Assembly (NCBI GenBank): GCA_016795145.1
Contig: JAEUII010000132.1
Span: 1-58,488, forward strand
Source: Planctomycetaceae bacterium
Lineage (GTDB): Bacteria; Planctomycetota; Planctomycetia; Planctomycetales; Planctomycetaceae
DNA: 58,488 nucleotides
Reading direction: 5' to 3'
Of the stretch, positions 24,785 through 34,171 are shown one piece after another; the first letter of the stretch is position 1, and the number at the start of each line of letters is the position of its first letter. The notes beneath the pieces were generated by a model. The model made no database searches. It was not told where the DNA came from and saw only the letters and a list, made by a program, of their open reading frames with translations. The translations under genes were made by a program, and so were the position numbers.

Positions 24785-26484
24785 TTCGAGGCCGATTCCT
24801 TACTGCTCTCATTTGCCTGGCATCCGCTGGTATGGCCTGCGTGCTCAGTGCTCAGGAACCCGCACCTGCAGCGGCTGCAAGTGGCACTCAGACGGCACCC
24901 GCCACGCAGGCTGCCGGCAATCCCGCAGCAGCTCCAGCAGCATCCACGACGGCAGCAACCACTGCGTCATCCAGCGCTCCGGCTGCAAAGCAAATTCCAC
25001 TTCCGGACCGCCCCTATCGCGTCAGCGTGCAGGTTGGCTTTCGCGGCCCGATGACCACTCTGGCATCTTTCCGAAAGAAGACGGTCGCGTCAATTCGAAG
25101 TGGGTTCACTCGCATGTACGGTGCAATGTGGGACGCCACTGTTGAAGACTCGGCCTGGTTCGTTCCGGCAGACCAATGGCGGATGGAACGATTGACCGTC
25201 GAGAACATGGCTCGGTACACCGATGAAACGACCGACAAGGTCATTCTCATTGCGATCGAAGACCTTGAAGCGGGTTATCAGGTTTCCTGCCGGGAGTTTG
25301 ATACCAAGGTCCAGGAGTATTCGCCGGTCATCTCAAAGCGAATCGGGAACGCCTCAGGAGTCGCCGATGCCGCCTGCCAGCTTGGCCGAGATTCGTTTCG
25401 ACCGTTCCTGCTGTTCGCCAATCCGGGCGTCGACAAGTCCAAAGGCGAACTTGAATTCCTGCTTCAGGCCGGCAACCTGATTCCGCCGGACCCATCCGCG
25501 GCGCAGATTGCAGAGGGCGACGTGCTTCGAACGTTTCTCCGCCAAATGGACCGTAAGGATCCAAAGAAGGTGAAACTTCTTCAGCGTCTGGACCTGTGCT
25601 ACATCCGAGTCACTGCGTTCAACGAAGTCCTTGGGACCGCTGAACTGAAGGATGAGGATGCGGGAGTGACAGTGCAGGGTGCCACCACGGCGCCGAGCAA
25701 CGCATACACAGACACCAGCCATGTACGAGGTCTGCTGTTGTCACACGGCCCGGTACCGTTCGGCGGTAAGTCTCGAAACCTGATGCAGATTGGGCTTCGA
25801 CAGAGACCCGTCGCAAGCAAAAGTCGAGTCCGAATGGTTCTGCAGAACCGTGAAGACCGTCCTCTGATTTGTGCTCGAGTTGACGTGGTTCAGAAGCTGC
25901 GTCAAACCGATGTCAGCGACATTCCTCCTCGACGAGTTCTGACAGGACGCGATGGCGATCTGCACCTCGATGTGGATCCAAAGAATCCGACGTTCTGGCT
26001 GTACGTTTATAGCGGTACGATTCTTCTGGCTCGCGTCCCTTACGCTCCGGGATTGATCCCCGAAGAAGTCATGAAACTGCCAGATGACTCGCTTCGACTG
26101 GGCGTCGAAGGCGAACTCTACCTGATGCGTGACGAGCTTGTGGATATGGTCGCTGAGAAGGCGGTCTACATGAGCATCGCGAAGAAGGCGTCAGAAGCAA
26201 AAGATGGTGAGGGATTCAAACAGGTTCTGGGGCAACTGTCGTCACTTCCGGGCAAGGAGTACTTCCAGCTGCAGCTCAACGAAACGCGAGCACCAGCAAT
26301 CGACAAAGCCACTCGCACAAAGAACCCCGGCGCGAAGCGACGCATCGAGCAGTTGTGCACAAAAATGGGTGACTCCATCACCACGTTCTTTTCTTCAGAG
26401 CGAATCCTGAAGGACGCGACAGAACTTTCCAAACTTCGTCAGGCAGCGGGGCTTCCGCCGGAGGATGAGGAAGAGAAAAAATAA
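24781..26484 (+). CDS. Secreted protein of unknown function with Ala/Pro/Thr-rich linker
   Basis: This 567-residue protein has a signal peptide (1-24, LSAQ), an Ala/Pro/Thr/Ser low-complexity stretch (25-70), then a folded region with no motif I recognise. It starts at ATG 24781 in an ATGA overlap with the SBP5-like gene and its TAA overlaps the next ATG by one base (TAATG). Translation of the three genes is therefore likely coupled, which argues for a shared function in the envelope system. The C-terminal 60 residues are charged and helical (ending GLPPEDEEEKK). No catalytic residues or binding motifs can be named. Confidence 0.75.
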   Translation: MIRGRFLTALICLASAGMACVLSAQEPAPAAAASGTQTAPATQAAGNPAAAPAASTTAATTASSSAPAAKQIPLPDRPYRVSVQVGFRGPMTTLASFRKKTVASIRSGFTRMYGAMWDATVEDSAWFVPADQWRMERLTVENMARYTDETTDKVILIAIEDLEAGYQVSCREFDTKVQEYSPVISKRIGNASGVADAACQLGRDSFRPFLLFANPGVDKSKGELEFLLQAGNLIPPDPSAAQIAEGDVLRTFLRQMDRKDPKKVKLLQRLDLCYIRVTAFNEVLGTAELKDEDAGVTVQGATTAPSNAYTDTSHVRGLLLSHGPVPFGGKSRNLMQIGLRQRPVASKSRVRMVLQNREDRPLICARVDVVQKLRQTDVSDIPPRRVLTGRDGDLHLDVDPKNPTFWLYVYSGTILLARVPYAPGLIPEEVMKLPDDSLRLGVEGELYLMRDELVDMVAEKAVYMSIAKKASEAKDGEGFKQVLGQLSSLPGKEYFQLQLNETRAPAIDKATRTKNPGAKRRIEQLCTKMGDSITTFFSSERILKDATELSKLRQAAGLPPEDEEEKK

Positions 26485-27332
26485 TGGCAATCACGATTCA
26501 TTGTGACAACTGCGGAAGGCAGACTCGCGTTGCCGATGAACTTGCCGGAAAACGAGTGCGATGCCCGGGGTGTAAGGAACCTGTGACGGTCACTGACCGC
26601 ACATCGCTCTCACAAGTGAGGCCTCCTGCTGCTCCTCCAAAGGCCTCGACACCGAAGCCGATTCATAAGCCGTTTGCCAACATCGCCGATGAACCAGACG
26701 ATGACCCGACAACGGAACTGACCAATCCAACGTACAGCACGTACACGATGGACGATTCCACTCGGGCATCCAACCCGGGCAGGATTCGAATCAATCTGAT
26801 CAAGTATTGGATGTCGTATCCGAAATGGCCCACCATGTGGCTGGTCGGAACGCTCCTGTGTGCTGCATTGATTCCGGTAACCAAAGGTGCCATCGTAGGA
26901 GTTCTGCTCTGCGGGTTACTGCTCGTTCTCTACTGGACTCGAGTCCGCGAGCACTTCATCCATGGCTGTGCGCTGCCTGCCATCGTCCTGAATCCTGCAG
27001 AAGGCCTGATCGCCGTTAGTACCGATCTTTCGACGGGCGAAGGTGAATACCCCGCCGTGAAGATCATGCAGCAGCCTCTTCACCGAATGACGGGCGGTCT
27101 ACCCAAAAAGGGCCAGCGCATTGTCGCGGTGGCCGTCTATGAGCAGGATCCCAATCAGACGGATCACTGGGCCAACTTTCACCCCAGACTTGTCGCATGT
27201 GCAACAACAAACATGAAAGCCATCGAGGAGTCGCGGCATACGATTTCGGAAGATGACTGGCAGGAACTGGAACAAATGCTGACTCGAGTCAAATCACGTC
27301 AGCCCGGCTTGTATCGTCTCTGGGAACTGTAA
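26484..27332 (+). CDS. Zinc-ribbon membrane protein, DUF3239-like
   Basis: This 282-residue protein has an N-terminal zinc ribbon, C-D-N-C at residues 8-11 and C-P-G-C about twenty residues later (GKRVRCPGCKEPVTV), a form common in planctomycete proteins. A Pro-rich linker leads to two membrane helices (about 113-131 and 134-150), followed by a cytoplasmic domain that resembles DUF3239 (GEYPAVKIMQQPL, QRIVAVAVYEQDP, HWANFHPRLVACATTN). It overlaps the previous stop as TAATG. Its role in the envelope cluster is unknown. The frame stays open after its TAA into the next gene, which has no canonical start of its own. Confidence 0.75.
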   Translation: MAITIHCDNCGRQTRVADELAGKRVRCPGCKEPVTVTDRTSLSQVRPPAAPPKASTPKPIHKPFANIADEPDDDPTTELTNPTYSTYTMDDSTRASNPGRIRINLIKYWMSYPKWPTMWLVGTLLCAALIPVTKGAIVGVLLCGLLLVLYWTRVREHFIHGCALPAIVLNPAEGLIAVSTDLSTGEGEYPAVKIMQQPLHRMTGGLPKKGQRIVAVAVYEQDPNQTDHWANFHPRLVACATTNMKAIEESRHTISEDDWQELEQMLTRVKSRQPGLYRLWEL

Positions 27333-27368
27333 CGCTCGCTGTTCCGACTTCACTGCAGGGGCAATCCA

Positions 27369-28094
27369 CTGGCTTCGTCGTTTCCTGATCCGGAATCTCT
27401 GGAAGTCCTTTACGAGGACAACCATCTGCTGATCGTCAACAAGCCAGCTCCCATGGCGACGATGGGCACAACAGCGGACGAAATATCAGTCCTTGATGTG
27501 GCAAAGTCCTACATCGGCCGCAAATACAACAAGCCTGGAAGTGTCTATCTCGGAGTGGTCAGTCGACTCGATTCTCTGGTCACCGGCGCGCTGGTTTTTG
27601 CAAGAACATCGAAGGCGGCCGCAAGACTCTCAGAACAGTTTCGGGAACACACGGTTTCGAAAACCTATTGGGCACTTGTTTCCGGAAGGCCAGACGGGCA
27701 GGGCGGTCAGCTGGAACACTGGCTTTGGCGCGATGACGCGGCCCGAAGGACTCGTGTGGCGACACGACAGCGGACGGAAACTCCACTGGCGAAACTCAAG
27801 TGGACTCTCCTGGCCACAGATTCAAAAGTCTCGCTGCTTGAGATTCAGCTGGAGACCGGCCGCAAGCACCAGATTCGCGCTCAGCTTTCACACATCGGAC
27901 TGCCGATTCTGGGAGACACGCGATACGACAGCTCGGCATCATTCCCCCGAGGCATTGCACTTCATTCCATCGCGCTGTCGCTGACTCATCCTGTCAGCAA
28001 AGAGACCATCGCTGTGCATGCCCCGTTGCCACGAAGCTGGAAACGCTGGGAAGGATTATGGCAGGAGCCTTGCAGACGGTTCCAATCTGGCTAA
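27369..28094 (+). CDS. RluA-family RNA pseudouridine synthase (non-canonical start)
   Basis: The catalytic motif is SRLDSLVTGALVFA, with the nucleophilic Asp encoded at 27570-27572. Other family segments are LETGRKHQIRAQLSHIGLPILGD and HSIALSLTHPV. The N-terminal strand LEVLYEDNHLLIVNKPAPM is plainly encoded before the first ATG (27453), so the protein begins upstream of it. No ATG, GTG or TTG exists between the preceding in-frame TAA (27330) and this motif. CTG 27369, with GCAGGGG upstream, is the best candidate, giving about 241 residues. The enzyme isomerises uridine in rRNA or tRNA. There is no S4 domain. Readthrough from the DUF3239-like gene is possible but unlikely. Confidence 0.85.
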   Translation: MASSFPDPESLEVLYEDNHLLIVNKPAPMATMGTTADEISVLDVAKSYIGRKYNKPGSVYLGVVSRLDSLVTGALVFARTSKAAARLSEQFREHTVSKTYWALVSGRPDGQGGQLEHWLWRDDAARRTRVATRQRTETPLAKLKWTLLATDSKVSLLEIQLETGRKHQIRAQLSHIGLPILGDTRYDSSASFPRGIALHSIALSLTHPVSKETIAVHAPLPRSWKRWEGLWQEPCRRFQSG

Positions 28095-28223
28095 AGATCA
28101 GCATCGATGCAACAGTCGGGACCAGAGCATGTTGCATCGGGTTCCACAGCGCATGGGATCGGTGTGGGCAAAGAGCATGTTGGTCGATGATTGTAACTTC
28201 TTCTGACGGCAGACGGATCTCCT

Positions 28224-30548
28224 GTGACTGAAGCTTCCTACCGACGACCACCCGATGACATTCTGCAGATTCTGGATGCAGAACCACTTCCGTCGGTTTC
28301 CATCAGCCCGGATCGAAGATTCCTGCTGCTGGTCGACCGCAAGATTTATCCGCCAGTGTCGGAACTCGCAGCACCGCTTCTGAAACTTGCCGGACTGCGA
28401 ATCAATCCGGAAACCAGCGGACCGCATCTCGCACCGCGGTACTGTGGCCTTCAGCTTCTTGAAACCGCCACACAAAAAGTCACTCCCATCGCTCTGCCCG
28501 ATGAGTGCCGTATCACGCTCTGCGGATGGTCACCCAATGGACATCACTACGCGTTTACTCTGACACACGCCGACCACATCGCGCTCTGGGTTCTGGACAC
28601 AGCAACATTCAGTGCGAGGCAGGTCACGGACATTCCAGTTAGTGCAGCGTATGCCGTTCCTCTTCACTGGCTGCCTGATTCCGAGCATCTTCTTGTGCTC
28701 ACGATTCCATCCGATCGAGGGCCCATGCCGGAGAAGCCGCGGACTCCTGCCGGCCCGGCGATCGAAGAAGCGACCGGAGCATCAGGTCCCGTCAGAACCT
28801 ACCCGGACCTTCTTCAGGGGCCACACGACGCAGAGCTGTTTGAGTACTTTTGCCGTTCGCAACTGATGATTGTCAGTCTCACGTCGGCAGCAGCAAAGCG
28901 AATTGGTAACCCGCAGATTTTTGCATCCGTCGACATTTCACCGGATGGAAATCTGATCCTGGTCGTTCGTCACGAGCGTCCCTGGTCCTACACGCTTCCC
29001 GTTTCTCGTTTTCCAAGACGGACGGAGGTCTGGGATCGCAGCGGCAACATCGTCCACACACTCCATGTGGCGCCGCTTCAGGATGCCATTCCGATTGAAG
29101 GTGTTCCGACCGGGCCTCGCTTTGCCAACTGGCGCCCAACCGAACCATCGACGCTCACCTGGCTGGAAGCTCTGGACGGCGGCGATCCGAAGAAACAGGC
29201 AGACCATCGCGACGCACTCTATTCCCTATCGGCCCCGTTCGATTCCTCCCCTCGCGAGCTGGTGCGACTCCAGCAGCGCTGCACAGGCCTGACCTGGGGA
29301 GCCACTGCGGGAACGGCTCTTATCCGCGACTACGACCGTGATCGTCGCTGGACCAGAACGCTTCTGTTTCATGCAGATGATTCGTCAACTCCTGCAGTCA
29401 CGCTCTGGGAACGCTCCGTCCACGATCGTTATGGCGATCCCGGTTCGCCAATGACGCGGCCGCTACCGAATGGGCGGCGAGTCCTCTGGCAGCACGGCGA
29501 CTGGATCTTCCTTGAAAGTTCCGGAGCAACTCCCAAAGGCGATCGACCCTTTCTGTCGCGATTTAACCTCCAGACGCGCCAGACGGAGCGACTCTTCACA
29601 TGCGATGACGAAAGCTACGAATCGGTCGTCGCCATGCTGTCGGATGATGGCACCCGATTTCTGACCCAGCATGAAACACCCCTGATTCCTCCGAACTATT
29701 TCATCCGAAGCAGCGACGGTGAACGTACCGCGCTGACTCAGTTCCCGGACCCGATGCCGCAACTTCGGAACATTCGCAAAGAGATTGTCACGTGCCAGCG
29801 GGAAGACGGCGTAACGATCTCGTTCACGTTGTACCTGCCAGCGGATTTTGTCGCAGGTCAGCCACGTCCCACAGTCCTTTGGGCTTACCCTCGCGAATTC
29901 AATGACAGCCAGATGGCTGGTCAGATCTCAGGGTCAACGAACCACTTCACGGTCCTCGGTGGAATCTCGCACCTGTTCCTTCTGACCAGAGGATACGTGG
30001 TTCTTGACGATGTCACGATGCCCGTCGTAGGTGATCCTGAAACAGCCAACAACACATTCATCCCACAGATTGTCTCAAGCGCGAAAGCGGCGATTGACAA
30101 AGCGGTCGAACTGGGAGTCACGGATCGAAATCGTGTCGGTATCGGTGGCCACAGTTATGGAGCCTTCATGACTGCCCATCTGCTGGCTCACTCAGATTTC
30201 TTCAAGGCCGGCATTGCTCGCAGCGGCGCGTACAACCGGACACTGACTCCGTTTGGCTTTCAGAACGAACGCAGAACGTTCTGGGAAGCTCCGGACATCT
30301 ATATTCAGCTGTCACCCTTTGCGTATGCTCATCGGATTCGAACTCCTTTGCTGCTGATGCATGGGGATTCTGACAACAATCCGGGGACGTTCCCGATGCA
30401 AAGTGAACGGCTCTATCAGGCCATCCGAGGCAACGGCGGGACGGTGAGATACGTCGTTCTCCCCCATGAATCCCACGGCTACATTGCACGAGAATCGATC
30501 GAACACACGTTGTGGGAAATGATCGAGTGGTTTGGTCGATTCCTGTGA
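28224..30548 (+). CDS. S9-family prolyl oligopeptidase-like serine peptidase
   Basis: This 774-residue protein has an N-terminal beta-propeller (to about residue 510) and a C-terminal alpha/beta-hydrolase. The catalytic triad is S644 in GGHSYGAF, D717 in HGDSDNN and H751 in HESHGY. The propeller normally restricts substrates to peptides. No signal peptide is visible at the GTG 28224 start (MTEASYRRPP), so the enzyme may be cytoplasmic. It stands 130 bases after the pseudouridine synthase and 50 before the phosphatase gene, so it is not clearly in an operon with either. Confidence 0.9.
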   Translation: MTEASYRRPPDDILQILDAEPLPSVSISPDRRFLLLVDRKIYPPVSELAAPLLKLAGLRINPETSGPHLAPRYCGLQLLETATQKVTPIALPDECRITLCGWSPNGHHYAFTLTHADHIALWVLDTATFSARQVTDIPVSAAYAVPLHWLPDSEHLLVLTIPSDRGPMPEKPRTPAGPAIEEATGASGPVRTYPDLLQGPHDAELFEYFCRSQLMIVSLTSAAAKRIGNPQIFASVDISPDGNLILVVRHERPWSYTLPVSRFPRRTEVWDRSGNIVHTLHVAPLQDAIPIEGVPTGPRFANWRPTEPSTLTWLEALDGGDPKKQADHRDALYSLSAPFDSSPRELVRLQQRCTGLTWGATAGTALIRDYDRDRRWTRTLLFHADDSSTPAVTLWERSVHDRYGDPGSPMTRPLPNGRRVLWQHGDWIFLESSGATPKGDRPFLSRFNLQTRQTERLFTCDDESYESVVAMLSDDGTRFLTQHETPLIPPNYFIRSSDGERTALTQFPDPMPQLRNIRKEIVTCQREDGVTISFTLYLPADFVAGQPRPTVLWAYPREFNDSQMAGQISGSTNHFTVLGGISHLFLLTRGYVVLDDVTMPVVGDPETANNTFIPQIVSSAKAAIDKAVELGVTDRNRVGIGGHSYGAFMTAHLLAHSDFFKAGIARSGAYNRTLTPFGFQNERRTFWEAPDIYIQLSPFAYAHRIRTPLLLMHGDSDNNPGTFPMQSERLYQAIRGNGGTVRYVVLPHESHGYIARESIEHTLWEMIEWFGRFL

Positions 30549-30597
30549 CCTGACCGGTCCCTTCTTCAGCAGAGACTTCTCAGCAACTGAGCACAAT

Positions 30598-31293
30598 ATG
30601 AGCGGACGAATCATTGCCATCGGAGATGTTCACGGGTGCTGCGCAGCACTGACAGAACTGCTGGCCGCTCTGAAGCCAGCTAAGGACGATACCGTTGTGA
30701 TGCTGGGCGACCTGGTCAATCGCGGCCCGGATTCCAAAGGTGTCGTCGATCGGCTCATCAAGCTCGAAGCCGAGTGTCGACTGATTACCATCATGGGCAA
30801 CCACGACGAGATCTTTCTGCACTCGCTGGAGCAGGCAGCGCTGGACGCGTCCAAAGTGTCCTCCGGTACCGGGCCAACGCTGGCTTCGTATGGAGGCTCC
30901 GTGCTGAACGTCCCCGCGTCGCATCTGGACTTTTTTCGAAGAATGGTGACGCACTGGGAAACTGACGACTACATCTTCGTTCATGCGACCGTTGACCCGG
31001 AGGTTCCGCTCAGCGAACACGCCAGTCCGCTGTTGCGATGGTCTCGCTATGAAGCTTCACAGCCACGGCATTGTTCAGGAAAGGTCGTCATCTGCGGCCA
31101 CACGCAGCAACGCTCAGGTTTTCCAGGAATGTCCGAACACCTGATTTGTCTCGACACAGCCGCGTACCGAGGTCTCTGGCTGACGAGCCTCGATGTCACA
31201 ACGAACACGGTGCTGCAGGCCAGCGAGAATCGCGAAGTGCGAGGGCCGTTTGATCTTTGTGACGTAGCAAAACCACTTGCCGGCTACGTTTAG
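30598..31293 (+). CDS. Metallophosphoesterase, PPP-family Ser/Thr protein phosphatase-like
   Basis: This 231-residue protein has the calcineurin-like signatures GDVHG (residues 9-13), GDLVNRGPDS (37-46), GNHD (67-70), a later His (FVHATVD) and CGHTQ, which together form the two-metal site. Small bacterial PPP enzymes with this layout (PrpA/Shp type) dephosphorylate proteins, or in related ApaH types cleave Ap4A. ATG 30598 is chosen over 30532 because the conserved first strand (RIIAIGDVHG) begins right after it. Two Hanks kinases are encoded in this window, so a protein phosphatase role is attractive but not proven. Confidence 0.85.
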   Translation: MSGRIIAIGDVHGCCAALTELLAALKPAKDDTVVMLGDLVNRGPDSKGVVDRLIKLEAECRLITIMGNHDEIFLHSLEQAALDASKVSSGTGPTLASYGGSVLNVPASHLDFFRRMVTHWETDDYIFVHATVDPEVPLSEHASPLLRWSRYEASQPRHCSGKVVICGHTQQRSGFPGMSEHLICLDTAAYRGLWLTSLDVTTNTVLQASENREVRGPFDLCDVAKPLAGYV

Positions 31294-31335
31294 TCGATGC
31301 AACGCTCCACAGTTCCCTGAACCCTGAAAACTGAA

Positions 31336-32988
31336 TCACCGATTCCGGCCGAAGCACAGGATCGTGATATCATCGTTCTGATAGCCCGCTGGCATGAACT
31401 TGCGGACATCGATCAGAAGTTCTCGCGCGATCAGTTCCGGATCCGGTGGAGTCGTCTGGACCAGATTACGGAACCGATCGGCTCCGTAGAACTGCTTTGT
31501 TTCAGACATCGCCTCGTCAACGCCATCGGTTCGCAGAATCACGATTTGCCCTGGCGAAAGTGACACGGTCATCGCCTCATAGGGGAAGTCTGCATCCAGG
31601 CCAATCGGCAGCCCGGCGCCGGCATATTCCAGCGCCTGCAGTCGGCCATCAATACGTCGCACTTCCGGCGGAATATGCCCGGCATTGCAAAACGTAAACG
31701 TGTTCTTTGCGATATCGATGACGCCCAGAACATACGTGACAAAGCGACCGTCGACCATATTCAGGCACATCAGTGAATTGATCTGCCGAACCGCCGCAGT
31801 CACGTCATCCGTGTAATGCATCACATTGCGAGCAATGCCCGACAGTCGCGACATGATCAGTGCCGCCGGAAAACCTTTCCCGGACACATCGCCGAACGAC
31901 ACACACACTTTGCCACCCGGCATTTCAAAGCAGTCGAAGTAATCTCCTCCCACAGCTCTTGCGGCATGACATGAGCCAAAGAATCGATATCCGGAAGGCT
32001 GAGGCAGTGTCTTCGGAATCAGCGCACTCTGAATCTCCGCCGACAGTATCATCTCCTCTTCCTGCCGCTGCTGTTCCAGCTGAACAGTCAACAGCCGCAT
32101 GTTTTCCAGAGCATGCGACGCCTGATTCGCAACGGCCAGCAGCAGCTGAAGATCATCGGTCGAAAAACGCCGGCGAGGATCCAGGGCATCCAGGCTGATG
32201 ATGCCAAACGGCGTCCGCTCAACCGACAACAGCGGCGCGCACATTGTCGAATGAATTGCCTGCGCTGCGATTGAATCACTGTCAGCGACTCGAGGATCGA
32301 GCGAAGTATTGACCGACAGGATCGCCGAGTTGTCCTTCAGCACGTTGCTCAGAATCGTTCGACTGATTCGAATCGGCTTTGCCGCTTCTCGCCTTCGATA
32401 TCGCTCAGCGACCGATGTGATCTCGTGTCCAAAATCCTTCACCATCAAAATCGCGCCGCGATCGGCCTGCGGAAAGATCTCCATCAGTGCATCAAGGATT
32501 CGAGGATACAGCGATTCTATGCTGAAGCCACCCGTCAGCGCTTCATTGATTTTCAGGATTCCGTTCAGCTTGTCTTCAGGCCGAACAGACAAACTTCCAT
32601 ACCCCGATGACGCTGCGGAGCCTTCAATACTGCTTGGGCTCTCTTCATCAATCTCGACCCGAGGACGAAATCCCGGCAAAGTGGTCAACATGTCCTCTTC
32701 AAGGAAGAAGTAGAACAGGTAAGGACCAACCTGAAAGGAATCACCATGCTTCACAATCTCAGGGACGTCTTTGAACAACTGCCTCTGGTTCAGAAACGTG
32801 CCACCACTGCTGCCAAGATCCATCACCTTCCAGACATCACCGTTCCGAAAGATCCGAGCATGCCGACGGGAGACTTCACGTTCCGGGAACGCAACGTCGT
32901 TGTGTGATTCGCGGCCGATGGTGAGTTCGCCTTTCGCCAGGCCAACTCGAACCGTCTGCCCACCACGTTCAAACTGAAGAAACGCCAT
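31336..32988 (-). CDS. FHA-GAF-SpoIIE (PP2C-type) phosphatase
   Basis: This 550-residue protein has three modules. An FHA domain covers residues 1-100 (GRESHNDVAFPEREVSRRHA), a GAF-like domain about 145-300, and a SpoIIE/RsbU phosphatase 320-550 with metal-binding acids in GGDYFD, FGDVSGKG, RTDGVDEA and NDDIT. FHA domains bind phosphothreonine, so this protein probably reads kinase output and dephosphorylates an anti-sigma antagonist or another protein. It is the last gene of the kdp-containing minus-strand array, 24 bases after a small unknown gene. No STAS-domain or anti-sigma kinase gene is visible nearby. Confidence 0.92.
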   Translation of the reverse strand: MAFLQFERGGQTVRVGLAKGELTIGRESHNDVAFPEREVSRRHARIFRNGDVWKVMDLGSSGGTFLNQRQLFKDVPEIVKHGDSFQVGPYLFYFFLEEDMLTTLPGFRPRVEIDEESPSSIEGSAASSGYGSLSVRPEDKLNGILKINEALTGGFSIESLYPRILDALMEIFPQADRGAILMVKDFGHEITSVAERYRRREAAKPIRISRTILSNVLKDNSAILSVNTSLDPRVADSDSIAAQAIHSTMCAPLLSVERTPFGIISLDALDPRRRFSTDDLQLLLAVANQASHALENMRLLTVQLEQQRQEEEMILSAEIQSALIPKTLPQPSGYRFFGSCHAARAVGGDYFDCFEMPGGKVCVSFGDVSGKGFPAALIMSRLSGIARNVMHYTDDVTAAVRQINSLMCLNMVDGRFVTYVLGVIDIAKNTFTFCNAGHIPPEVRRIDGRLQALEYAGAGLPIGLDADFPYEAMTVSLSPGQIVILRTDGVDEAMSETKQFYGADRFRNLVQTTPPDPELIARELLIDVRKFMPAGYQNDDITILCFGRNR

Positions 32989-33012
32989 CTTGATCTCACC
33001 TGCTCAGGTCGG

Positions 33013-33423
33013 TCATGCCAGGTCGGCCACGTCCCCTTCCATGGATACAAACACTGTGGCTGCGTCTGATGCGGAAGGTGGAATTTCAGTGAAACGATAC
33101 GTCATCTTCAGGGCAATCCCCCAGAAGACTCGATTCATCTGTTCAGATTTTAGTAGATCCGGCGCCCGGCTGTCATCGCGACTTTCGAGGTCATCAACCA
33201 GCGGGACACCCGTAAATTGCCGGAAAAACGCACCCTCTGGTGAAAACAGTGCTACGCAGGGAAATTTGATACATCCCCCTGACTGCCGCTGCCTAAGCCC
33301 CTCAATGACCAGTCGTTCTGGATAAAGCGGACCAACGAACCGTCCCCGGGATTCACTTTCGAGGCGGGCGAACAGGAACCAGCAGGCTCCCGACGAGCCA
33401 CTTCCACTGTTCACAGAACTCAT
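33013..33423 (-). CDS. Small protein of unknown function
   Basis: This 136-residue protein is not recognised. It starts at ATG 33423, nine bases after the kdpE stop, with AGGTG just upstream, and ends 24 bases before the FHA-SpoIIE gene. The tight spacing in one direction supports it as a real gene. It has no signal peptide or membrane helix; GRFVGPLYPERLVIEGL and MTYRFTEIPPS look like strand-rich segments. A plus-strand open frame over 32990-33325 is a competing but weaker reading. Confidence 0.55.
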   Translation of the reverse strand: MSSVNSGSGSSGACWFLFARLESESRGRFVGPLYPERLVIEGLRQRQSGGCIKFPCVALFSPEGAFFRQFTGVPLVDDLESRDDSRAPDLLKSEQMNRVFWGIALKMTYRFTEIPPSASDAATVFVSMEGDVADLA

Positions 33424-33432
33424 CGCACCTGG

Positions 33433-34140
33433 TCACGATTCCGGAGGCGAATCAGTCAGCCGATATCCAATTCCGGCTTCGGTCATCAGGTAACGAGGTC
33501 GCGCGGGATCTTCTTCGATCTTGCTGCGAAGAGTGCCCATGTAAACTCGCAGATACTGGTTCTCGTGAACAGCATCCGGTCCCCACACGGTCTTCAGCAG
33601 ACTTCGATGAGTCACCACTTTTCCGGCTTGTTGAACCAGCGCGGTCAGAAGCCGGTACTCCGTCGGAGTCAAATGCACCACGTCATCGCGAATCGTCACG
33701 ATGCGCCGCCCGAGGTCCACGGCGAGATCACCTGTCCGAAAGACGGGACTCTCTTTCCGGTTTCGACTGGCCTGATGCCGCAGCGCGACTCGAATGCGAG
33801 CCAGAAGCTCACCGACGCCAAACGGTTTCGTCAGATAATCATCCGCACCCGTGTCGAGCGCAAGGACTTTTTCGTGCTCACGTTCTCTGGCAGACAACAC
33901 AATGATGGGCACTGCCGACCACTCTCGGATCTTTCGAATCACATCCAGGCCGTCTCCATCGGGAAGACCCAGGTCCAGCACGATGGCATCCGGAGGTTCA
34001 CTCACGGCCGCTCGAAGTCCAGACTCTGCAGTGTCCGCTTCCGTAATTCGAAACCCATTCGACTCCATCGAGATCGCCAGAAATCGGCGTATCGATCGAT
34101 CATCTTCGATCAGAAGAAGTTTTGGCGGGTCACTGTCCAT
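33433..34140 (-). CDS. kdpE: KdpE-like OmpR-family response regulator
   Basis: This 235-residue protein has a receiver domain with acidic pocket IEDD (11-14), phosphoacceptor D56 in VLDLGLPDGDG and a conserved Lys in LTKPFG. It is followed by a winged-helix DNA-binding domain (VVHLTPTEYRLLTALVQ; RVYMGTLRSKIEEDP). With KdpD it controls the high-affinity potassium pump genes upstream. It begins 31 bases after the kdpD stop. Its operator near kdpF cannot be identified by eye. Confidence 0.95.
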   Translation of the reverse strand: MDSDPPKLLLIEDDRSIRRFLAISMESNGFRITEADTAESGLRAAVSEPPDAIVLDLGLPDGDGLDVIRKIREWSAVPIIVLSAREREHEKVLALDTGADDYLTKPFGVGELLARIRVALRHQASRNRKESPVFRTGDLAVDLGRRIVTIRDDVVHLTPTEYRLLTALVQQAGKVVTHRSLLKTVWGPDAVHENQYLRVYMGTLRSKIEEDPARPRYLMTEAGIGYRLTDSPPES

Positions 34141-34171
34141 GAATCCTGACGACTCTCATCCTCTTGAGTAT

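Noticed and set aside
27330-27452. Stop-codon readthrough or selenocysteine fusing the DUF3239-like and RluA proteins
   Set aside because: The stop is TAA, which is not used for selenocysteine, and a CTG with a nearby ribosome-binding site offers a simpler explanation.
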